A DNA stretch of 36,602 nt from Cymbomonas tetramitiformis. Taxonomy: Eukaryota > Chlorophyta > Pyramimonadophyceae > Pyramimonadales > Pyramimonadaceae. The notes under the pieces are model-generated. The model was given only the letters and a program-made list of their open reading frames with translations, had not been told where the DNA came from and ran no database searches. The stretch is from NCBI GenBank assembly GCA_001247695.2, contig LGRX02015961.1:1-36602 (forward strand), in the 5' to 3' direction. Made by a program: the position numbers and the translations under genes. Below are positions 1-7,335 of the stretch, piece by piece; the first letter of the stretch is position 1, and every line of letters begins with the position of its first letter.

Positions 1-495
1 GAAAACCATTTTAAGGGCCTGAAAACCGTTTTCAGGCCCTGAAAACCATTTTAAGGGCCTGAAAAGTCATTTTCGGGGCCTGAAAAGGCATTTGTAGGCC
101 TTATGTGAATTTTCAGGGCTTGGAACACTGTAAAATTTTCAGGCCCTGAACTTTTTTTTCAGGGGGCAAGATGGGGACATGAGAATATAATTCTAAACTT
201 TATATAACACGAAAAGTGAATAAAAAGTTCAGGCCCTGAAAAAAAAGTTCAGGGGGCATCTTAAGAGTGTGAATTCCAAATTTTTAGGCCCTGAACTTTT
301 GTGTAAAACTTATATTAACCATGAGGTTTTTTCTAAGGTGTATAACTAGCCTAGTATAAAACAAGTTCAGACCCTGAAAGTCATTTTCAGGGCCTGAAAA
401 ATATTTTCAGGGCCTGAAAATGGTTTTCAGGGCCTGAAAAAAAAGTTCAGGGGGCAATTTTTCAGGGGGCAAAAAAAAAAGTTCAGGGGGCAATC
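1..495. repeat. 20-bp tandem repeat and dispersed TTCAGGGCCTGAA-type repeats
   Basis: Positions 1-115 are about five tandem 20-bp units of the form GAAAACCATTTTAAGGGCCT, with substitutions. Related units return at about 365-440, and the shorter motif TTCAGGGGGCAA occurs three times at 445-495. The shared core TTCAGGGCCTGAA is palindromic, so single units can fold. No open frame is supported. It may be the edge of a satellite or an element's untranslated region; the window start cuts it. Confidence 0.75.
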
Positions 496-684
496 GTAAG
501 TAGCCCCCCATCTGCCGGATTTACTCCTTCACGTATCTCAGTGGTACTCGTACAGATCAGACTGTTACAGATCGAGGATCGACTATGCGTGTGACATCGA
601 CGACGACGTACCAACATCGCGCCGACTGCGGGCGTCTTTCATCCTTCGATCCGTAACATCCCAACTAGGAGGCACAGATCATCC
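496..684. other. Short non-coding stretch, nothing recognised
   Basis: No repeat, RNA gene or convincing open frame is visible between the repeat array and the minus-strand open frames. Confidence 0.5.
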
Positions 685-773
685 TCAAACAGCAGCTGCT
701 TCGGGTGTTTGGATGGATATTTCTGTGGCCAACCACAGGACATTCTTTTCAGTTTTTAAGGACAAGTTCTCTA

Positions 774-1187
774 TCAAGAAGTAAGTGCTAAAAGAAAAAT
801 AAATAAGTTCGATGAGCTCACCTGCACTCCTTTGAAATGGGTAGTCAGCGCTTTTGCGTGGGCTTGTTTCGATAGTCGGGATCCACGAGGCTCTGAAACA
901 TCGGTTTTCCCTCGTGCTTGAAGCTTTCCACTCACCTGTAATAAAATGTACCAAAAGAAATTCAATTCTTCGTTAGACATCGATAGGCTGTGCATAAACG
1001 CTGCAGTGGAACAGGAGGTAAGCGAAAGTACCTCGTTAAGGAACGACTTGTGGAGATCAGAATGGGAGATCATCGCTCCAACACCCTTGGAGGGCTCGTA
1101 CTTCACGAAGCCTTTGGCCAAGCGTTGTTTTTTGAGTGGAGGGGGTTCTCCTTCACTCAATAACGCAGGGTGGCATACAGTAATCAC
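774..1187 (-). CDS. Uncharacterised minus-strand open frame, possibly spliced
   Basis: An open frame of about 137 codons with no family I recognise. The middle part (roughly residues 20-80) has the composition of a real protein, rich in Leu, Ser and Phe with a basic KKQR stretch near the start. Two good minus-strand donor-like sites (CAG followed by GTGAG) occur, with exon ends at 936 and 822. The coding part may therefore stop at 936 and continue in short exons, but the implied introns (about 43 and 34 nt) are very short. The 5' end runs into the miniature element at 1183-1521, so the start is uncertain. It could be a relic transposon protein or chance. Confidence 0.2.
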   Translation of the reverse strand: MITVCHPALLSEGEPPPLKKQRLAKGFVKYEPSKGVGAMISHSDLHKSFLNEVLSLTSCSTAAFMHSLSMSNEELNFFWYILLQVSGKLQARGKTDVSEPRGSRLSKQAHAKALTTHFKGVQVSSSNLFIFLLALTS

Positions 1188-1521
1188 TCACCTTTAAGAA
1201 AACCCGGCGATAAGAAACCAGCCAGCTTTTTTTTTGGGGGGGGTACCGAAGTTGTCGAGAAAAGCTGGCTGGTTTTTTTGAGCTATGGAATCCTCGAAAA
1301 TAAGAAATATGGGTGCTGGCGCCGCAGGCGGAAAATTTTGAAAATGTCGCCTTTTTAAGTGTGTGTCATTGGACTTTAAGAAGAGAATTGCTGGCTGATT
1401 GAAAGAAAATACTTACTAATTCCACCGATTCCATAGGACGGCGCTGGCGGGGAGGAATTACGCAAGTTGATGGAATTAGCTGGCTGACCCCAAATCTCCG
1501 GTTTTCTTAAAGGTGAGTGAT
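1183..1521. mobile_element. Miniature inverted-repeat element (MITE) with about 27-bp TIRs
   Basis: The ends are inverted repeats: CACTCACCTTTAAGAAAAC on the left (from about 1186) and its reverse complement on the right (ending about 1518), extending to about 27 bp with one or two differences. A TA dinucleotide lies at both borders (1181-1182 and 1522-1523), as expected for a Tc1/mariner-type element. The inside folds again through the repeats CCAGCCAGCTTTT / AAAAGCTGGCTGG (about 1219-1274). No coding capacity. CATAC also occurs on both sides (1174-1178 and 1528-1532), so a 5-bp duplication with slightly different borders is an alternative. Confidence 0.65.
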
Positions 1522-1788
1522 TACTAACATACATTGGACTGTCTTGTACTTGCCAGATTCGTCGGATGAAAAGGGCATAGTCTCGTATAGGGACCAGTGA
1601 ATTCCTACTGTCCGTTTGTTACCTTTCTGATAGTCGAGATACCTTGTCACAGCTCTAGTAATCTCTGGATCAGTTGGAACCTCTGGCGTCGTTTCAGTTA
1701 GCTCAGGGTCTGCGGAAGATTGAGTTGGGGCTGCTCCAGAGCTGTGTGCGGTCGGTGAGGTGACTGCGGAAGGAACAACTTGGGCCAA
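1507..1788 (-). CDS. Uncharacterised minus-strand open frame ending in the MITE
   Basis: About 93 codons. The first 45 residues are Pro/Thr/Ser/Glu-rich and low in complexity; the next 40 have ordinary globular composition (Arg-Tyr-Leu-Asp..., Trp-Ser-Leu-Tyr-Glu). The last residues and the stop come from the miniature element, so the frame has probably been truncated by that insertion. It lies in line with the minus-strand frame at 774-1187, and both may be pieces of one disrupted gene. No family recognised. Confidence 0.2.
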   Translation of the reverse strand: MAQVVPSAVTSPTAHSSGAAPTQSSADPELTETTPEVPTDPEITRAVTRYLDYQKGNKRTVGIHWSLYETMPFSSDESGKYKTVQCMLVITHL

Positions 1789-1885
1789 CGCAAGGACAGT
1801 GGATCCTTGGCTATCTTGTGGCGGAATATCGGGCGTTGGTTCAGCTGCATCAGTGTCAACAACGGAGCCGGACCGTCTTCGACGT

Positions 1886-2090
1886 AGCCCGCCTTCGGCG
1901 GGTTGCGTCGTAGCTGGATCCCGCCTTCGGCGGGATCCCTACGGATACGGTTCGGTCCGAAGCCCGCCTTCGGCGGGCTACGACGTAGCCAGATCCCGCC
2001 TTCGGCGGGATCCCTACGGATACGGTCCATACCGAAGCCCGCCTTCGGCGGGCTACGACGTAACCGGATCCTGCCTTTCGCTGGATCCCT
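1886..2090. repeat. 75-bp tandem repeat built of alternating GC-rich hairpins
   Basis: Two perfect hairpin types alternate: AGCCCGCCTTCGGCGGGCT (at 1961-1979 and 2036-2054, near-perfect at 1886-1904) and ATCCCGCCTTCGGCGGGAT (at 1918-1936 and 1993-2011). They share the CCCGCCTTCGGCGGG core. The unit repeats every 75 bp (1886, 1961, 2036), and the last hairpin (2068-2090) is degenerate. Because 75 is a multiple of three, several frames stay open across it on both strands; these open frames are repeat artefacts. Confidence 0.85.
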
Positions 2091-2409
2091 TGGATACGAA
2101 CATTTTTTGGAGCCTCGTTGCACACTGCACCAGAGGGGGTCAACCGTTGATGCTTTCAGTCTTCAGTTTACTTTCTCTGTGATCACATGACAACCGTTTC
2201 GACAATTTGAACTTATTACGGAGGCCGTGACGGTAGGGTAATGTACGAGTGGTTGTACGGTACATCCTGCTGATGTACAACCTGCTCAGAGCCAGGATAC
2301 TTCTTTACCACCTCGCATGGGAGTGCGGCCTGAATTGACCGTGAGGCGGACATAAGTGAAGGCCCTTTGGCGAGAAGTCAGCAGCAGTTGAAAGAGCGGA
2401 TTCGGAAGT

Positions 2410-3860
2410 CAGGCGACTCCAGGGGCACCCACGGTGCACTGGCGGAACCTTTTTCTTCCCTGAACTTGGTGGTACTTGCACTGAAAGAGCTTCCAGTAAC
2501 GGCGGCGACGGATCAGCTTTGAATTCACTAGTCATGAGCGGTCTCCTTCTGCACAGTGATATGCTCAACACCTTGTTCTTCAGCGAATCCAGGGGCACCC
2601 CTGGTGCACTGGCCTAGCTGCGTGACAGGTGTCCTTCAGTTTTGAGCTAATCAGCACGGCATGAGCTTGGGCGGCGGCGGCGACAAAGTCAATCAGCAGT
2701 TAATGTACACCTGGATGAGCAGCTCTCAGTGGTTCTTTCAGCTGACCACCTTGCTTGAAGTGAATCCAGGGGCACCCCTGGTGCACTGGCTTAACTGAAA
2801 GGCAGGTGTGTGTCACCTGGGAGCTAATCAGCAGCGGCATCTGCCCTGTCTTACCGGCTAAGAGTGGATCAACAGCTAATGTGCACCTTGATGAACTATC
2901 TTCCAGTGGGCTCTCCAGCTGGCCACCTTGTCTGAAGTGAATCCAGGGACACCCCTGGTGTACTGGCTTAGCTGAAAGGCAGGTGTGCTTGGCCTGTGAG
3001 CTAATTAGCGGCGACATCTGCTTTTATTTACCAGCGAAGAAGTGGATCAGCAGTGAATCACTGCTCTATGTCTGGAACTGCAACTTACGGTTTCTTGGGC
3101 AGCTCCACCTTGTCTGACGGCTAATCCAGGGACACCCCTGGTGTACTGGCCTAAGCCTGAAGCAGAGGAAGAGCTTGCTAGAGGACTGGCAGCAGCATCA
3201 ACTCTGAAGGCGACAACTGAGTGGTCTATTCCCTGGTGTGACACAGTGACCTGGTGGATTCATAGTTAATTACGTTTCCAGTCTGGAGTGCTGCTCACTA
3301 CTGGAGTGACCTTCTGCTGCCTTATCACGATGTGTTGGAGAATTCTTCGATCCTTTCTACAGTATTGGTCAGCCGGTGAGGCCCTCGTGTCACGGGCCAC
3401 CTTCTGAATCAACAGTAGTGCTGCGAATCCAGGGTGCTCAGCACACTGGCTTAGCTTCCAACTTTGTCAGCGACCTGGTACTTGTTTATTGGACTGGACT
3501 GGGGAGTGAGCTTACATGCTAGCCATGGTTTCCTTGATTAGCAGTGGTGTTGTGAACCCAGGGGTGCTCAGCACACTGGCCTAGCTCACACCGCTGCATA
3601 TCAGTGCTATTCCTTGGTGTTGTGGAGTTGCCCTCACTGTCATTGTGCTCTTGATGAACTCTGGCCCAGCTAATCCAGAAGTGCTCAGCACACTGGCCCA
3701 GCTTCAATTCTCCTCGCACGAATACTCTGCATCTGCTGCTGATTCAGAGCGCTGAAGCACAGTACTGGACCTTTAGGCATTCGCTGCCCACACGCGTTTC
3801 GTTCTTTCACTTGTTCAGCAAGGCGAATCCAGGGGCACTCAGTGCACTGGCCTGAGCCAG
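2410..3860. repeat. Degenerate tandem repeat with CCAGGGGCACCCCTGG core
   Basis: About nine copies of a core reading GAATCCAGGGGCACCCCTGG followed by TGCACTGGC and a TAGC-like end occur near 2411, 2583, 2760, 2938, 3118, 3424, 3551, 3668 and 3822. The first five are spaced about 175-180 bp apart. Flanking segments (GGATCAGCAGYTAATG..., CCACCTTGTCTGAAG...) also recur. The core is nearly self-complementary. In the second half the core changes to a GTGCTCAGCAC version, itself palindromic. The array stops about 200 bp before the ORF at 4066 and may be the retroelement's leader. Minus-strand open frames here are shadows of the repeat. Confidence 0.75.
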
Positions 3861-4065
3861 TCTTGAGTCAAGCCTCCAGTCTACTGGGGAACGAGCTTTG
3901 CGCTGAGAGGGGGGACTCGCCCTTGGTCCCGTTGACTGAGCATCAACACAGTACTTCACCACGGAGGGAGAGGCAGAGCCAAGCGCTGCCTCTGTCCATT
4001 CCAGAGAACGTGAGGCACGACGGCTGGCACGAGGGCGGGCCAGTCAGGACCTTGACACGGAATAT

Positions 4066-7000
4066 ATGAGCGCAGAGGGGTCGGGCTCAGAAACCACTCC
4101 CTCCGCACCGCCATCTCCAGCAGCAACAGCGCTAGAAGCAACAGCACTCGCAGCAGCAGTAGTAGCCTCAGCGCCTGCAAACCAGTTTCTCTTTGCGTTT
4201 GACGACGTAGACGAGATGGATCACTATGAGAAGGAGAGCCACTCACTTGACAAGGAAGACGTCAGACTCCAGTACACCGGTAGTAAGAGTGAGGACAGAG
4301 CGCTCTTCATCAGGCGTTTCGTGGACATGGTGGCGAAAGTCCAGCGGGCTTTTGAGGCCAGGAAGCGTAGGTACATGAAGTCAGCATCTTACCATGCGCT
4401 CAGTCAGCAGCAGAAGGAGGCCTTCGCTGGGTCCAGACCAGACTACAGATCATTGTGGGACAGCATACCATCGTTTCTAGCAGGGGATGACCATTCCACC
4501 TCAGTCGCTTATGACTGGTGGTGCGCTGCCTACCTGAAGAATGGCGTCATGGCTTCACACGCTTGCCATGTCCTGAAGGACGTTACCATGAGAGATGCCT
4601 ACCAGGGATCTGTGCGTTGTGCTCAGCCTCCTTTTCATGAGCTGGCGCCAGGGTCAACCTGGGCAGTTTGTAAGGTGTTCGAGGAGGGTGATGAGGATGG
4701 CGAGGCGTCTGATGAGTGGGCAGGCGAGGGAACCTCCACGAGGGGTCTCACGGGGCCAGATGGCACTGAAGATTCTCACTACTCTTGGGCCTTGAGGGCT
4801 TTCGTTGCAGAGCTCGAAGCTAAATTCTTGATGAAGGGCACCAAAGAGAAGGAAGATCTCTTGATCGCCAAGCCGCAGACCAACGAGCAGGACGGCCTCG
4901 CCTACGTGAAGAGCTGTCGTCGCAGGGAGGCAGCTCTCAACACCGGCAGGAGGGTGGAGGACTCCGTCGTCAGGCAGAACATCGAGGAATGCATTAAGGG
5001 CCTGCGCATCAAAGAATACCGAGATCGCGTGTCCGAGCAGCTGCGTGTCAGCCATCCTGCCCCCAACAGGGTTACTTGGGAGGACCTCGAGGTGATCGTG
5101 GAGGTGCAGGACAAGCTCAAGAACGATGCAGAGGCTTGGGCCCTCACACTGCAGCAGGAGCTGGTTCGCAGGCTCAACTGCGTGTACTCCTGCTTCGAGG
5201 CCAGGCAGATGGGGCTTGACCTGTCTGCGCTGGTATCAGCCATGAGGCGCTCAGGTTCTGCCTCCAAGACTGGGGACAGACGTAGGGACCCCAAGAAGAA
5301 GGAGCAGGCACAGCATGGTGGAGACGACGCCAAGAAGCCTGTGAGGGAAGCGAACAATGCCGAGCGTCAGAAACCTTCTTACAGCAAGGTGCCACCACCT
5401 GATGTTTCGAAGAAGTTTCAGTGTGACTGGTGCTTCACGCGCCTGCCCCACTCTCCAGAGCGCTGCTACACGGGGTGTCGTGATGCCCGGGTGCCGCCCA
5501 ACTTCCATAAGGACAGGCAGAACTCCAAGTGGCCAGACGAGGTTAAGAATGCCCAGATGCGCGCCTACAACATCGCACACCGCTTTGATAAGCACAAGAT
5601 GGGGATCACCACCAAGGAGTGGCTTAAGCTCCCGGAGGCCAAGCAGAAGCAACCACAGCAGCAGCAGCAGCAGCAGCAAGTGGCTGCCAGTGCCGAGGTT
5701 AAGGAGAAGCTCGCCGCAGAATTGTCAGGCCTCCAGGCAGGGTCACCTCCAAAGGATGACAAGATCGCCGATGCACAGGCCCGATCAGAGGCCAGCGATG
5801 CGGAGACCGAGTACGACTCCAACTTCACCCAACAGCAGGCTGAATACGAGGAGGATGAGCAGGACTGCCCTGCTGGGGGTGGTTTGGAAGGTGGTCATGG
5901 TGTTGGCATCGATCACGCACCGAGTCTCCAGGCCAGCGCCGCTGTCGCCTTGGGCAGCACTCAGCAGATGCGGGGCTTCCAGGTCAAGACGCCGGAGGAG
6001 TTCGACAGGGCCGCTCAGGTGCCTAGGGCCGTCCCTCCCGACGTGCTCAGCAGGAAGGTCCACCTGTCGGCATCCAATCTTCGCAGCTCCGTGCGTGCCT
6101 GCTCGCAGATTGCTGCCATCCTGATATCCCAGAACGCCATCGATCTCCCGAAGGACATCGAGAACCTTTTGGCGCTGGAGGAGCTCATGGGCAAGGATCC
6201 GAAGGATGCAACCGAACAGCCCACCGAGGTCAATGAGCATGAGTTGGAAGACACGCACGCCACAGCGACGCAAGGAGTAAGAAGGGAAGCAGACAGTTCA
6301 GGACATCGTGCAACCGAGGAGGTGCCATTGGACGAGATGCCCAACGGGGTGGTCGACAGCGCCGCCGCTCGATGTGCAGCTGCTGCCTACGTGGACGATC
6401 TGGGGGTGGTTGACTTCAGTGACCATGGACATGTGCGAGCTGGTACCATCAAGACCTCCGCCTACGACGCACTGAGGGCAAAGATGACGCAGCATCTGAC
6501 CGACGAGCAGGTGCTATTGATGGCTCAAGTGCAGCCCATCTGCAAGTTGCAGAATGCCACTCTATATGAGGGGCTTGCGCTGGTGTCATCCGGTGGCGAG
6601 CTTATGCTGTACCGGGCAATCCTCATGGACACCGGCGCCAACTGTAACATCATCTCGATCTCTGTTGTGAGGCGGCTGGGTCTCACAATTTATGAAGCCA
6701 CCACCGGCGCCAAGGTCACCAGATGTGACAACAGTCCCACAAAGTTCACCCATTATTGCTACGTGGACGTCATTTTGGCAGCGGGCACGCCGCACATGAC
6801 GCTTCACCGGTTGTACGCCTTCGTGACCTTCGAGGCTGAGAACTCCTGGGACCTGTTGATAGGCACTGGGCCGCTGAAGAACTCCCTGATGATTGACATC
6901 AAGTTGGGAAGTTGCGTGGCCGTGTCACATGCACCGAAAGTTTTGGGCCTGGATGCTGAGGTGGTTCTTCCGCTGGTCGACATGACGACACCCAAGCGTC

Positions 7001-7335
7001 CTCACCAGCCCAGGAGGTTGGACCCGGTGGTATGTTTACAATCGGAGATCTTTGGGCATGAAACGGAGTGCAAATGGCTAGGGTTCCCACCCTCGGGCAC
7101 GAGGGAGGAGAGATTTGCTGCCTCTGGGATTCGGTCTGAGCACATCCTTGACGGCGATGAGTCGCCGGTGGGGTCACCGATGCCTTCGTCAGGGCCATCT
7201 GCTGCGCCCCCTAGACCCCGATTCCCATGGCTACGGAAGAGGACAGGAGCAAGACGGCGTTTTGGTGGAAGAATCAGTTGTACCAATACACCTCGATGCC
7301 TTTTGGTGCAGCTGGAGCTACTTCTGCGTTCGTAA
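4066..7335 (+). CDS. Gag-protease polyprotein of methyltransferase-bearing Ty3-like retroelement
   Basis: Of 1089 codons, residues about 246-345 resemble the retrotransposon gag core (FVAELEAKF ... AYVKS ... NIEECIKGL). A zinc knuckle variant follows at residues 453-471 with spacing C-X2-C-X5-H-X4-C-X3-C, one residue longer than the usual CCHC knuckle and with an extra Cys. A polyglutamine run sits at about 532-541, then a long acidic/Ala-rich linker. The aspartic protease has active-site DTGA at 855-858 and a WDLLIGT strand at 928-934. The N-terminus is Ala/Ser/Thr-rich. The first Met was chosen because no earlier in-frame Met is evident and the gag region follows. The last about 60 codons show no family and run into the RT deletion scar; the frame overlaps the next ORF by 109 nt (shift -1). 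Expected role: capsid formation and polyprotein cleavage. Confidence 0.85.
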   Translation: MSAEGSGSETTPSAPPSPAATALEATALAAAVVASAPANQFLFAFDDVDEMDHYEKESHSLDKEDVRLQYTGSKSEDRALFIRRFVDMVAKVQRAFEARKRRYMKSASYHALSQQQKEAFAGSRPDYRSLWDSIPSFLAGDDHSTSVAYDWWCAAYLKNGVMASHACHVLKDVTMRDAYQGSVRCAQPPFHELAPGSTWAVCKVFEEGDEDGEASDEWAGEGTSTRGLTGPDGTEDSHYSWALRAFVAELEAKFLMKGTKEKEDLLIAKPQTNEQDGLAYVKSCRRREAALNTGRRVEDSVVRQNIEECIKGLRIKEYRDRVSEQLRVSHPAPNRVTWEDLEVIVEVQDKLKNDAEAWALTLQQELVRRLNCVYSCFEARQMGLDLSALVSAMRRSGSASKTGDRRRDPKKKEQAQHGGDDAKKPVREANNAERQKPSYSKVPPPDVSKKFQCDWCFTRLPHSPERCYTGCRDARVPPNFHKDRQNSKWPDEVKNAQMRAYNIAHRFDKHKMGITTKEWLKLPEAKQKQPQQQQQQQQVAASAEVKEKLAAELSGLQAGSPPKDDKIADAQARSEASDAETEYDSNFTQQQAEYEEDEQDCPAGGGLEGGHGVGIDHAPSLQASAAVALGSTQQMRGFQVKTPEEFDRAAQVPRAVPPDVLSRKVHLSASNLRSSVRACSQIAAILISQNAIDLPKDIENLLALEELMGKDPKDATEQPTEVNEHELEDTHATATQGVRREADSSGHRATEEVPLDEMPNGVVDSAAARCAAAAYVDDLGVVDFSDHGHVRAGTIKTSAYDALRAKMTQHLTDEQVLLMAQVQPICKLQNATLYEGLALVSSGGELMLYRAILMDTGANCNIISISVVRRLGLTIYEATTGAKVTRCDNSPTKFTHYCYVDVILAAGTPHMTLHRLYAFVTFEAENSWDLLIGTGPLKNSLMIDIKLGSCVAVSHAPKVLGLDAEVVLPLVDMTTPKRPHQPRRLDPVVCLQSEIFGHETECKWLGFPPSGTREERFAASGIRSEHILDGDESPVGSPMPSSGPSAAPPRPRFPWLRKRTGARRRFGGRISCTNTPRCLLVQLELLLRS

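Noticed and set aside
1..440. CRISPR array
   Set aside because: The repeats are either directly tandem or irregularly spaced and degenerate; no uniform spacers.
1698..2190. Several overlapping open frames on both strands (95-141 codons) across 1700-2190
   Set aside because: They follow the 75-bp hairpin repeat, whose period is a multiple of three; the translations are just the repeat in different frames.
2700..3017. Minus-strand open frame with repeated KPVHQGCPWIHF
   Set aside because: It is the translation of the 2410-3860 tandem repeat, without an independent protein signal.
3956..4246. Minus-strand frame with a leucine-rich stretch like a signal peptide
   Set aside because: The leucines come from the antisense of the Ala/Ser-rich GCAGCA repeats at the start of gag.
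5357..6124. 255-codon alternative plus frame in gag-protease
   Set aside because: Arg/Ser/Pro-rich composition typical of an off-frame reading; no domain.
4654..6344. Long minus-strand and alternative-frame ORFs inside gag-protease
   Set aside because: Shadows of the GC-biased 1089-codon frame; they lack motifs, while the plus frame has gag, zinc and protease signatures.
7227..7335. -1 frameshift site between ORF1 and ORF2 of the methyltransferase element
   Set aside because: No X XXY YYZ heptamer in the overlap, and the RT start is missing from the second frame, so a deletion explains the arrangement.
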